Positions 9,401 through 18,423 of a stretch of 64,000 bases of DNA are shown piece after piece. A program made the position numbers and the translations under genes. Position 1 is the first letter of the stretch. Every line of letters starts with the position of its first letter. Under the pieces are notes generated by a model. That model saw nothing but the letters and a program-made list of their open reading frames with translations. It did no database searches and was not told the DNA's origin. Origin of the DNA: Chondrus crispus (Eukaryota; Rhodophyta; Florideophyceae; Gigartinales; Gigartinaceae); contig NW_005179116.1 in assembly GCF_000350225.1 (NCBI RefSeq), positions 62,001 through 126,000 of the forward strand, written 5' to 3'.

Positions 9401-11095
9401 CGAACGAAATCCCGAAGGAATTTGCGCGCCCGAGCGCGCGACGAGCCGAGGGGCGACGACGAAGCCCCTGCTCTAGAAGAACCCCACGCCTTCTGGGCAG
9501 AGAACGAGGAGTTCGACGCCGTGGACCTCGATCGCGCCCAAGACTTCGAAGCCGATACGTCCGGTTCCCAGGTCTCCCCTCCGCAGGACGACCTGCCGGC
9601 CCCTCTTACGATAGAGGAGATAGCCGAAGAACAACGCGTGGATGACTTCTGCCAAACGGTATTGGCACGACAGTCAGAGTCCCGGGACTCCGCGTTCTTC
9701 GAGGACCACCAAGGGGTGCTCAAACGGAGACACCCCTTCGACTTTGATATCGTACAGGTGGTGGTCCCTCGGACTCTACGCGCCCGGTTGCTGCGGCTCT
9801 GCCATAACCCGGCCATCGCCGCGCATCCGGGGCAAAACCGCATGTACTACGCGCTCCGTCGCGAGTACTACTGGCCACACTTGGCCGCGGACGTCGCGTC
9901 GACCGTACGAGGTTGTCGAACCTGTGCGATGAACCGCGTCAAGCTTCGGAAACACCTAAACCGATTAAGGTTGTTTCCGGCGACGCGGCCGTTGGAGAGC
10001 CTCGCGATCGATATACTGGGGCCGCTCCCAAAGACTAAGGCAGGGAAACGATTCCTCCTGGTAATCACCGACCGCTTTACGAAGTTAACGCAGGTCGTCG
10101 CGCTGCGCACAGTAACCGCCTACACCGTCGCAGTGGCGTTTTGCGAAGCGTGGGTCTTTAAATACGGCGTCCCACGCTCGCTACTGTCGGATAACGGACC
10201 GCAGTTCAACGCAAAGTTCTTCCAAAGCACATGCCGAGTGCTTGGAATTACGAACCTCTATACGTCAGCGTACCACCCTCAGACGAACGGCCAGGTGGAA
10301 CGCTATAACCGAACGATTGCGTCGATGCTCCGCAATTACGTGAACGAACATCAGGACGACTGGGACGTGTACGTGGGACCGTTAACGTACGCATATAACT
10401 CCCACGTACACCGATCCACACGAACGACCCCGTTTGAGCTCGTGCTCAGCCGGCCCCCGCCGGAGTTTTCTCTTCGACGAACCGGCGGGGACGTTCCACC
10501 TGCGGATAGGGGAACGCATCGCGCGGAGTTCCTCAAGAACCTGGACGCGACGATCCAGAAGGCCTACGGGAGCTTGCGGCGCACGCAAGCCCGTTACAAA
10601 CGCGATTTCGATAAGCGCGTTCGAACGGTTAACACACGTCTCGAGCCGGGTAACTTCGTCTACCTGAACCCCACCGACGGGGGCAAGACGTCGAACAAGC
10701 TCGCCTCTCCAGCCGTGGGGCCGTACGGCGTCCTCGCTAACGATCGTCGTACCATCACAATCGATCGTGATGGTGTCACCGAGCGGGTGTCCGCAGACCG
10801 CTGCGTGTACGCGCCCCCGCCGATGGACGCGCCACGGGTGAGCACGACGACCCCGCGTGACCTTGCCGACAAGGTCAGGGAGGGAACACAGTACGCCGTG
10901 GAGAAGCTACTCAAGCATCGAGAGATGGAAGACGGAACAACGGAGTTCCTCATCAAGTGGGCGGACTACGACCAACCCACTTGGACGGCACGCACCCACA
11001 TCCCCGAAGAATTGGTGTCTCGATATGCGCTGCGTCTTCGAAGACGCACGGGGAGGGACCTCAACTCCGAAGTGAACGCGGACGTTCACTCTTAA
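6482..11095 (+). CDS. pol: Pol polyprotein of Element 1 (PR-RT-RH-IN-chromodomain)
   Basis: About 1,537 codons are open. The start is uncertain: Element 2 has ATG at the position equivalent to 6482, here TTG; the first in-frame ATG is 6620. Domain order: a protease with DTCSG at residue 153 and ILLGTAF-like flap (seen as VLLGTAF); reverse transcriptase with FCVDYRRLN, LDCNSGYWQ, MPFGLKGAPATFQR and YLDD near residue 648; RNase H with IDTDAS, TERECFA and RTDHDAL; integrase with an HHCC zinc finger and a D,D35E core (AIDILGP, SDNGPQF near residue 1237, then YHPQTNGQVERYNR); and a C-terminal chromodomain (FLIKWADYD-PTW). The order places it with Ty3/gypsy chromoviruses. The protease triad is odd: DTC-SG rather than DTG/DSG. 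All other catalytic residues are present. Confidence 0.95.
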   Translation: MPIIFPSTPHERTETSVSQVREDKGAEATESPARLEEEGTVATVSHMPNKERIERAGGPTHVCPGPPEEIKSRTDATCREDVTDRRTPRDRGRRPRKRSRNRRRRPKRNDLAEPSSPKVVDGVICLMTSKIYNVLGSIATEGNAFKPHTIAVDTCSGYNLVRKADLSPDWTRYVVRDARLPRLAGANSNPLKLTAVVQLAVRLRNTTFRIPFVVADQLAVPVLLGTAFIDVHVRSIDIDAQRLELRQCGSVAIVDGKGEPSPPTRRHGRQSSRADVREEAPQPIRVARWVTIPAMSQARIRVTTAGSGLVFLEPKPSLQRRHGVRLTNGVAEVLPNQTFDVIVANFSHQARRLPKRTVVGYAKRNPLAMLTPERRVGAEIAHALHLTDLDVQAGRGGAGRPSSPENKTAEGSHVGPGDQPAGCPSSTEGTARVTNKDPENSPENWEKEMDLSYIDDDKLRAQVLDMLRKHSSLWSGALGTIRATEHRIPLEAGTKPIRSMPYRKGPAMREMVAKEVNKMLNAGVIEPASTEWASPVVLVPKKDGSLRFCVDYRRLNAKTAADSYPLPRMDDCIDSLGDAAVFTTLDCNSGYWQIPVAPEDRDKTTFTTHMGTFRHLRMPFGLKGAPATFQRALDIILSGVRWQICLVYLDDVIVFSRTHEEHAEHLDIVLSLLRTAGISLKLKKCSFFRPKVHYLGHVISPGKLSVAETAADAFKTFTFPRTLTQVRSFLGACNVYRRFVKGFAKIARPLTDMTRKDADPDFDNPTEAQLQAFENLKARMIAPPILALPRYGRPYMIDTDASAYQLGCTLLQEHDEANDWRPVGYWSYSLNDSERNYSATERECFAVVWAVRTLRPYVEGTKFTVRTDHDALRWLMSLTESSGRLTRWRLRLAEYDFTIQYRPGRVHQVPDALSRLVSPRVADDPRPAVEVDDDIPTYDTCTTVRDVSDELADHVCTASCDHEADHVFVTTRNRTKSRRNLRARARDEPRGDDEAPALEEPHAFWAENEEFDAVDLDRAQDFEADTSGSQVSPPQDDLPAPLTIEEIAEEQRVDDFCQTVLARQSESRDSAFFEDHQGVLKRRHPFDFDIVQVVVPRTLRARLLRLCHNPAIAAHPGQNRMYYALRREYYWPHLAADVASTVRGCRTCAMNRVKLRKHLNRLRLFPATRPLESLAIDILGPLPKTKAGKRFLLVITDRFTKLTQVVALRTVTAYTVAVAFCEAWVFKYGVPRSLLSDNGPQFNAKFFQSTCRVLGITNLYTSAYHPQTNGQVERYNRTIASMLRNYVNEHQDDWDVYVGPLTYAYNSHVHRSTRTTPFELVLSRPPPEFSLRRTGGDVPPADRGTHRAEFLKNLDATIQKAYGSLRRTQARYKRDFDKRVRTVNTRLEPGNFVYLNPTDGGKTSNKLASPAVGPYGVLANDRRTITIDRDGVTERVSADRCVYAPPPMDAPRVSTTTPRDLADKVREGTQYAVEKLLKHREMEDGTTEFLIKWADYDQPTWTARTHIPEELVSRYALRLRRRTGRDLNSEVNADVHS

Positions 11096-11103
11096 GGAGG
11101 GGG
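11072..11103 (+). repeat. First copy of the pol-3'-end / polypurine repeat
   Basis: GTGAACGCGGACGTTCAC (11072-11089), the pol stop TAA (11093-11095) and the purine run AAGGAGGGGG form a unit repeated almost exactly at 17149-17180 beside the 3' LTR. The 18-mer is itself an inverted repeat (arms of 7). It may be a former polypurine tract. Confidence 0.8.
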
Positions 11104-13347
11104 CCCCTCAACCACTCCTTCGACCGGAAAATTTAAACCCCCCCTTCGCGGTCGGAAAGCGCGGGGGTCTACGCAAGGACACAACGAGGGTGGCCGACCA
11201 ACTTCGGGGAAGCATGGGATGTCCAGTCGACGCACGGACAACGCAAGTCCATGCGACACGAACCGCCATCACCGACGAGAGGAGGGTCGTGAGACAGAGC
11301 GTACGGTGTCACGAACAGTAGCCCTGTGACGTGAAGTGAAATGAGGAAGGACACGACCTCCCAGCGAACACGACGACATGTGCCGGGGCGCTACACTCAC
11401 AAAGCCGTGGCAGTTCCGTCGTGATCAACTGCAGCATAACGCAACGGTTGTAGAGAGAAAGAGGGCCAATCCGATGTAAGGAACGTCTCCCAAACACGCG
11501 ACTCAGAGACCTCGAACAGTCCGTACTGCCCGAGAGGGGACGAGCCCTGAGGTAATCGATGAGGCGAGGAGCGACTGCGCTGCGCTCGTTTTGTGCGTGC
11601 GCGCATAAGCAGGGACAAAATACGATAGGATCCGAGAGCCGATGTGCGAACGGAGGGGCAACTGTCTGCCAGTGCCTCGAAAGCGGACGACGCCCCCAAA
11701 CCGCCGCCACCTCCCTAAAAATACGAAAATATTGGACGTTGGGAAATTACGCCGGACGGCGGACAGCACGTGCATTAGGAGTGCGTACAAGGCGCGCGGG
11801 CCATAAAAATCGACGGTCGGCTGACACACGCCACCGTACACAATCTGGAACGGGCGGTGTGATGTGCTCGCATCATCTCGGTGCGACACGCCCTCGAGGG
11901 GAATGATCATTCCCGCCGCCAAGAGGCAGGACGCTCGTGCACACCGACCCGCACTCGAGCGCGTCGTCGCATACCTACATATCCTAGGCTCGTCCACGCC
12001 ACATACCGGCACACCTCCACAACGGGACGAGGTGCGCGCGAGGTCACGGCCGATCGTCCTGCCCCACGTACACGCCGTCTTCGACTCAGTCCTGGGCGCG
12101 TGTACCCTACCGAAATTCGTCGCGCGAACTGTGGCGCGGGCGCGCGGGACACCATTCGTTCGTTAGGCCGGACCGCCCCACGCGGAGCTGCGCACTACCA
12201 CGCCAGCGCGCATGTAGGGGCGCTCGCGGCCGCACACGGCGACGTTAAACTGGGACACTTCTCGTGGAAGATAATCCGTTCGCAACGAACACGACGGAAA
12301 AGGACGAGTGCCGAAATCGCGACTCCTGTCTGCCGACGTAATGGGGGAGGAGGACATGGCCGCTGCCCCTCCAAGAGTCCCGCGACTTATTCGCGATGGA
12401 TAGTCTACGCCGAGCGAGGCGTCGCTTCGTTGACATGACGCCGATCCGAAGGCCAGCGCGAGGCACCACGTCGGTAGGTAACCCGACCGCTCCACGAGAG
12501 GGAGCCCCTTTTCGTGGCCCGAGGAGACTACCTGAGCCAACGCACTCGTACAGCCGTTTCCATTACCACCGAAACCCACGCGAGCGAACTGTGGGTGGAC
12601 GCGAGTGGAGGCACTCGAACTCTCGCCGTCAGCGGGGGAGTACCCCGGCGTTCGCCAGCGCGCGGAAGCCCGACGCCCCCGGCACAGAGAAGAACGACGT
12701 CGACCGACGACGCGGTCGAGGGGCGGTGGCGAGAGGGAAGCATGACGCCGCGCGGAGGAAGTGGGAGCGGGCCGAATTGGACATCAAGGAGGGACGACCC
12801 CGCAACCGTAACGCACCGGCCCGTCCCTGTTACGGGGACTCACGACGCCGACTGGAGGCGGGGGACGACGCGAGCTCCCTTGGGGCAGTGACGACAAGGC
12901 CGACCAATAGGAGCTCGCCAAATCCCCATCTCTTCGCCGCACAGTCCGCCGGAGGGACAGACGAGGAGCCTTCCTCCTCGAAGAAGGAAGCACCTACCGC
13001 ACGTCGGACGAGCCGGCGGCGTCTATACCACCTCGGCGCGATGGACCGCAAAGGGTTGAGACGCGTCGGCGTAAGGAGCCGTCGGCGAAGGGGGGAAATA
13101 AAACGCGCGGTACGACGCGATCAGACGACCGGCAGCCTCGACGTCTACCGTGGGGCACCTCCGCGAAGCCGTCTCACACGAACGATGTACCGTCGTCTCC
13201 GCCCGCCGACGGGGGTGAGCGCGCGGAAGGTTCCAAGCCCCCAGGGGAACGGGTACGTAGGGAAAGAATAACTAAGGAAAGGATCGAGGGGAGGTCCATT
13301 TATCGCACCAAGGGGAAGAGGGACCTGCTTCTACTAGCTAGGCAGCG
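11096..13347. other. Spacer between pol and aORF in Element 1
   Basis: The 2.25 kb has no recognisable gene. The longest open stretch (12396-13271, plus) encodes a low-complexity Arg/Pro/Ser protein with no domain, and other frames overlap it. Untranslated sequence is the simplest reading. It is the counterpart of 39521-41863. Confidence 0.55.
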
Positions 13348-15666
13348 TCAACGACCGGCCTCCTCCCCTGTCTCCGTGATTTCGGGGCCGTACGACGACG
13401 TCGGGCAGTAACTGGGGTGACGTGGCGGGGTTGCTCTTACCTCCGCAAGGGAGGGCATCGCAATGGCGGCGTAGCGAGCTTCGCCGACGTGGCCCTCACC
13501 ACGACCTACGGGGCTCCCAGTAGCCGGGAGGTCGGATCCCAGGTGACCGTACGGATCGCGGGGTACGGGACGACGCCTCGAAGGCGTCACCCCCTGCGAC
13601 ATCGGATGCCGCCCGCTTGGCGCTGCACGAATCGCCCGGAGCTCGTCGCGCTCCGCACGGTAGCGGTCACAGTCAGCACTGAGACGCGCGACGGATTGGG
13701 AGTAACGGAGCGAGGCGGCACGAAGCGCCTCCACCTCCCTCTGAGCACGATGGAACTGCGAAGCTAGTGAGGCCCGTTCGGCGCCGAGGCGTCGAGCCTC
13801 GTCACTCCGGGCTAGGTACCAGCCTGCCATCGTGCTTAGCAGCGCTCCGGTAGACCAGATACGATCCCGGGAGTGCCCCAAAGCGCGCAGTAATTCGGGG
13901 ATCGACTCGAGCTCACCTGGCGATAGGACACGATCCGCAAACTCACCCGGCGCAGGTCCGCCCTCCAAGGAACGGAGCGGCGGGACGGGTAGTATTTCGG
14001 AGGGTCCTCGGCTGCCCCGAAGAGGCGTTTCGGTGTAGATGGGACTCGCGATACGAAATGGGTTCGATCCCACTGCGAACACGTCCGGGGATTCAGCGTC
14101 CAGATCCCGGTAACGCTTGCGACGCGCTGCACGGGCAGCGGAGCCCACACCGCTGCGGGACCCCGACGACCCGGTTGGAGGCGGTCCTACGGCGGGTCGC
14201 GACGCGAATGCGTCCGCGCGAACGTCGTACAGTAAAAAGACACTCCGTTCGCCGGTGGAGAAGTCAGTCCAGGGGCGGTGGGTATGTTCCCCCACCCCTC
14301 CGGCACGGCGGAGGAGATCCAAGACGGCGGTATACGTCCACACGACGTGTGTGGACTCCCGGTCAGACGGATTCAAGGACACCTTGGGGAGCCCCGGCGT
14401 CACTCTCCCCAAGAAATCCAACGTCGGGGTGGGCTGGATGAACACCCTGCCATTCACACCCAGCTCGGTGCTGACGGCGTTGCACACCGACCACGCCCAC
14501 TCCCGTTCGCAGTTAGACAAGAGGCACTCATACGCCGGGTGGTCCTCCTCTAGGAAGGCGGACCCGAAGTATTTAAGAACGTACGGGAGGAGCGGGTGGA
14601 CTCCCAGCGAAGGGAAGGAGTCCCGAACCACGGCGGGGAGTGTGGGGAAATCGGCGGGGGACAGTCCATGCTCGAAGCATGCCGAGCGGAACACGCGCCC
14701 ATCCTTTTCGTCGGCTCGGCGATATGCCGACCAGTCGCGATGGGCGATCGCGATAGAGTGTATCCTCATCAAGGCACTGGCCGACTTCTGAAGCGCGACT
14801 AACGGCTTCGAGAACGCATAGGGACGGGGGCACACGTACAGCCCCGCGACCTCGGCAAGGACGAACGGCTGCGAACCCCGTCCGCCGGGAAGGCAGAGGG
14901 CCGAGGCCATGCGATCGACGTACTCAGCCTCGGCCACGCTATACACGAACGTACGGTCACAGGGGATTTCGCCGGGGATTTGGTATCCGGCACCATCGCC
15001 CTCCGCCATAAGGCGGACGAGCGCCGCCGCGGCCTGATCGATAAGACCGGCGCCCCTGATCTTGAGGATGCGGGCAAGATCAGGGCGCACCTCGGGTTGA
15101 GAAATTATCTCGGCTATAGTCACGCCCGACCGGGCATGGCGACCCCAGGGGAACCGGAGACGGCTCAGCGGTAGGGGCGCGGACCGTTCGTAGACCGCGC
15201 CCAGCCACCTCGTCGAGCTGTGCGATGCACCTCGGTGGCCCTCCCCCGACGGACGGACAACGTCCCATGGCGATCCGGGATGACCGGAACGCCCTTGGGC
15301 CCTGTACGGATCAGGGCGCGGCGGAGGGGGTGGCGTTGGCACGGCTCCCGTGGAGCCAGAGGGACCGGCCGAAGCCATCGGCAGCGGTAGGCCACGGGCG
15401 GCAGGGGAACCCGACCGGAGATGACCTTCGCCGGCGTGGTACGCTGGACCTCCGGCGACGCCGACCACGGAGGTCCCCAACTCCCCCGAGATCGTGGAAT
15501 CCCGGGACGGACGCGTCTTCTGGAAGGCGGTGAGCTGCGACGACGGAGCCGCCGCTGCGGGCGAACCCGCACCCGTAGGACGGAGAGTCGGCAGCGGGGC
15601 CCCGATTGACCCCGACGAACCAGGGGGAGCACCCCCTTCGCGCGACGGAGAGGGGGAGTTGCTCAT
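13348..15666 (-). CDS. Antisense retroelement protein (aORF), 772 aa, intact
   Basis: This protein of unknown function is encoded opposite to gag-pol, between pol and the 3' LTR. It starts at an ATG (MSNSPSPS; Element 2 has MSDPLTS at the same place). Residues 1 to about 170 are Pro/Ser/Gly/Thr-rich and probably disordered. A conserved, apparently globular core follows (PLSRLR, RSGVTI-EI, YVDRMA, GLYVCPRPYAFSK--ALQKSA-ALM-IHSIA, DWSAYR, HGLSPADFP, CEREWAWSV-NA, NGRVFIQP, FLGRV-PGLP). After the HRPWTDFSTGERS and FLLYDVRADAF blocks comes a basic stretch, LSPGELESIP, and a coiled-coil-like region (DCDRYRAERDELRAIR). There are no transmembrane segments, so an Env role is unlikely. Three copies in the window keep the frame and motifs, which implies past selection. 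Antisense ORFs are known in a few plant gypsy elements. Confidence 0.85.
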   Translation of the reverse strand: MSNSPSPSREGGAPPGSSGSIGAPLPTLRPTGAGSPAAAAPSSQLTAFQKTRPSRDSTISGELGTSVVGVAGGPAYHAGEGHLRSGSPAARGLPLPMASAGPSGSTGAVPTPPPPPRPDPYRAQGRSGHPGSPWDVVRPSGEGHRGASHSSTRWLGAVYERSAPLPLSRLRFPWGRHARSGVTIAEIISQPEVRPDLARILKIRGAGLIDQAAAALVRLMAEGDGAGYQIPGEIPCDRTFVYSVAEAEYVDRMASALCLPGGRGSQPFVLAEVAGLYVCPRPYAFSKPLVALQKSASALMRIHSIAIAHRDWSAYRRADEKDGRVFRSACFEHGLSPADFPTLPAVVRDSFPSLGVHPLLPYVLKYFGSAFLEEDHPAYECLLSNCEREWAWSVCNAVSTELGVNGRVFIQPTPTLDFLGRVTPGLPKVSLNPSDRESTHVVWTYTAVLDLLRRAGGVGEHTHRPWTDFSTGERSVFLLYDVRADAFASRPAVGPPPTGSSGSRSGVGSAARAARRKRYRDLDAESPDVFAVGSNPFRIASPIYTETPLRGSRGPSEILPVPPLRSLEGGPAPGEFADRVLSPGELESIPELLRALGHSRDRIWSTGALLSTMAGWYLARSDEARRLGAERASLASQFHRAQREVEALRAASLRYSQSVARLSADCDRYRAERDELRAIRAAPSGRHPMSQGVTPSRRRPVPRDPYGHLGSDLPATGSPVGRGEGHVGEARYAAIAMPSLAEVRATPPRHPSYCPTSSYGPEITETGEEAGR

Positions 15667-17148
15667 GACACGGCCGCAAAGTAACGACGTAGAGGAATCT
15701 CGGAGGAAGGGAACGAGCGATCACGAGAGCGAGGGAAAACAGAGGTGACTGAGCCGCAGAAGTGGTGCAGGCAACGGCTCGCCACGGGGATTATACGAAG
15801 AAGGATACCCCCCCGGTCGATACGACTAACCACCGCCGCCCGGTCTAAAAATAGAACGAATTACGGAGGGCAACCACGACGGCAGAAGCTCCACGGGACG
15901 GCCTTCGGTTCAGACAGCGGTGCACCGCCCAACGGAATTCGCGGAGGACAGGAAAGACGATCGCCGAATTCAGGACCAACCCCCTTCCGCCACCGCCGAC
16001 GACGACCCCTGAGACTCGCGGCGCCCCCTCGACGCGACCACCGTCGCGCGCGCGACGTAAGGCGCCGCCACTACACGGCGACGAAGAAGTGGAGACAGGC
16101 CTCTACGCGCCAGCCTATATACCCGACGAAAGAGCGCCGACCGTCGGCAAAGCCACCCACGCTCCTCGATGCCGTGCTCTCACCCTCGGCGGTCGACCGA
16201 GCGACATCAGAGGCGAGTGGCTGGGGGTCAACGGGAGGAACGGCACCCGCGCTCTGGCCCGGCATGAGGGGGGGGGCAACACGCGATGACGCGTCGAACC
16301 GAAGGTAAGCAGGCGTGGTTCGCGGAAGGGGACTGAAGGGGGGTTGGCCGACGCAATTACGCTAGGCGACGAGCCACGTGGGACAGGACACTACGGGGTT
16401 CTACAACTGGTGTTGGCGGGGAGAGGGAGAGCGACAGGATCCTCCCACGTCGCAAGGTACAGAACGAGACCCCCCCCCTCTGCTGTCGTCTACGGCGGCT
16501 CAAGCTCGCGAGCTGTGGTGTGAGAAGGTACGGCGACCACCGCGGAGGAGGCTGACCGACGGCTATGTCATAAGGAGAGGGTACCCATAGGGCGCGGAGC
16601 TCGCAGTACAAGACGGAACCACCGACCGGTCGTGGTAAGGAGGGGACCGCGGGCAATTCGAAGGGGGATGCCGCCTCCCGTCACGGTCTACCGACCCCCA
16701 GGAAGAGGACGTATACGCCAAAGGAGTCGCTCTATTTCCGAGGACTGCGGGCTTGGCTCGCACGGCGCTTCGGGGCACTCATCACCCCCACCACGGCGGA
16801 AACAAAAGAGGACCCACCGAATCGCGGGGGAGTGGACCTCCCCCGCACAGAAGAAGGACACTCGCCGACGTCGCGTTCACGTGACGGAGGCGGCGAGTGG
16901 GAGGGCCAAGACGCAGAGCGGTTCCGCGCGCCTCATCGCGGAGAGAAACGCGCGCACGGAGACGAATGACCTCGGAGGAGCAGCGACGGGGCGGGAAAGA
17001 CGGCGCAGACACCAAGCGGTGCCGAGACGAGAACGCGACCGACAGTGACAATGGATTGGAAGGATCCTGCGCGCGAAGGAGGTGGAGAAGGACCGAGGGC
17101 GAGCAAGACCTGATTGAACCGGAGGCACACCCCCCCTTACCCGCACAC
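15667..17148. other. Spacer between aORF start and 3' polypurine tract
   Basis: No gene is recognised in this 1.5 kb. It should contain the promoter and leader of the aORF on the minus strand, but I see no clear TATA box. In Element 2 the same interval is only about 0.3 kb (36868-37172), so it varies in length between copies. Confidence 0.5.
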
Positions 17149-17180
17149 GTGAACGCGGACGTTCACGCCTAAGGGGGGGG
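17149..17180 (+). repeat. Second copy of the pol-3'-end repeat and functional polypurine tract
   Basis: GTGAACGCGGACGTTCAC (17149-17166), TAA (17170-17172) and AAGGGGGGGG repeat the end of pol 6 kb upstream. Read in frame it gives VNADVHA-stop, like pol's VNADVHS-stop. The purine run lies three bases from the LTR, the expected place for plus-strand priming. Confidence 0.85.
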
Positions 17181-17183
17181 CCG

Positions 17184-17818
17184 TGTAGCATAACCGCCGG
17201 CTACTGTACTATACATTAGATTTAGAATTAGATCTAACGCTGTAAGGTACGGACCTTACAGCGTGCGCGCGCGCATACCTTACAGCGCGCGCGCACTAAC
17301 ACGTGTACCCCACGTGTAGCACACGTGTGCTGTCAGCCCCGACGGCTGACAGCGTTACAGTGCGGGCCGACCCGCACTGTCTACAGTAAGCCGACTACAG
17401 TACAGTCCGTACTGTACTGTAGACGGTTAATTAACTTGTACAATAAATATAGGGAGCGACCGCGGCGGAAGGGAGGACAGGCAACCCTCCACCGACGGTC
17501 GACCACCCAGCTTACTCTACTCAAACCGCCGTTCCGCGAGTAGTTACCACCGAGCGGGTAGAGGACGCGCGCGACACCGCGACGAGCTGCGGTCCGCCTC
17601 CGCCCGTCAGTACCGGAACGTCAACCGGTACTGCTCCGGGGCGTCGAGGCGTCGATTCACTCGCCTACGCGCGCGTCCCCGCCGACCACGCTCTACCACC
17701 CGCTACCGGCCCGCTTCCGGTGGCGTTGGTTGGTTCAAGACCCTCGGTACGCCGATCCGGGGTCTTCCGCCGAACATCGCGAACACCCCTCCGCCGTGTG
17801 TGGGGTGTTTATGCAACA
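17184..17818 (+). repeat. 3' LTR of Element 1 (635 bp)
   Basis: It begins TGTAGCATAACCGCC and ends TTTATGCAACA. Compared with 3127-3753 it has more than 20 substitutions and several indels, including an extra CACGTGT block near 17306. That is a much older divergence than the Element 2 pair. Confidence 0.92.
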
Positions 17819-18423
17819 AACACAAGCTGGCACAAGTCGCCACAAGACCTTATCAGGTCCGAAGATCGGATCAACATACGGTAGTCATTGCCATTGGCGA
17901 TCAGGAGGAACGCGTATCGCGAGACAGGGTGGAGTTAGCCCCAAGCCCGATGGACTATGCGCCGATAACTGGCCTACGGCAAGCGCTACAGTTCCTGGGA
18001 GAGCCGGAGCTAAACGAAGAAGGAGAGGTAATGGAGGACGAGGAACGTCCTCACACCCATGCGCCTACGACGAGGGACCAGGATAATTTAGTTGGTCGAA
18101 CGCCGACAACGGAGACGCCTCCAGACCTACGCGAGTTTGGAAAGTCCAGAGAAGAGGATGAGTTGGAAAATTTTTGGAAGGGGGAAGGACAGTTGGACAC
18201 GCAGGAAGAAGGAACCGAGAGTCAGGAGTATGTGATCGACAAGATCGTGGACCATGGCTACGACGAGGAGAAATTAATTCTCAAAGTGAGGTGGTATGGG
18301 TATACCATCGAGGACGCAACGTGGGAACCTATTGAGCAGATCCCCGGTAGCGCGGCCGTCACGAATTTCCGAAGGAAGAAGCTACCCTTGCCGCCGCAAC
18401 TCGCGCGCGCGCAAGCAGGGTAA
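17819..18423 (+). pseudogene. pol: C-terminal end of Pol of element B, with chromodomain
   Basis: About 200 codons remain. The first residues (KLAQVATRPYQV) match the post-integrase KLASPAVGPY(R/G)V of family 1, so the break is just after the integrase core. An acidic linker follows, then a textbook chromodomain near the end (YVIDKIVDHGYDEE, LKVRWYGYTIEDATWEP). The open frame continues leftward into the Element 1 LTR by chance. The 5' part of the gene is gone. Confidence 0.85.

Larger units (their letters stand above)
3127..17818 (+). mobile_element. Element 1: 14.7 kb Ty3/gypsy chromodomain retrotransposon with antisense ORF
   Basis: The order is 5' LTR, primer-binding site, gag, pol (protease, reverse transcriptase, RNase H, integrase, chromodomain), spacer, minus-strand aORF, spacer, polypurine tract, 3' LTR. 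All three large ORFs are open. The LTRs begin TGTAGCATAAC and end in ACA. No target-site duplication is visible: the five bases before it are ATCGC and those after it AACAC. The left flank is a family-1 aORF and the right flank the pol end of a different family, so the two sides do not form one interrupted target. The LTRs differ at more than 20 sites plus indels. It is coding-complete but probably recombinant. Confidence 0.9.

Noticed and set aside
12396..13271. 291-codon plus-strand open frame in Element 1
   Set aside because: Arg/Pro/Ser-rich, no motif, overlaps other open frames and has no counterpart in Element 2; a product of high GC.
17800..17818. Start of the element B pol frame inside the Element 1 LTR
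   Set aside because: The frame is open into the LTR by chance; the homologous protein begins only after 17819.
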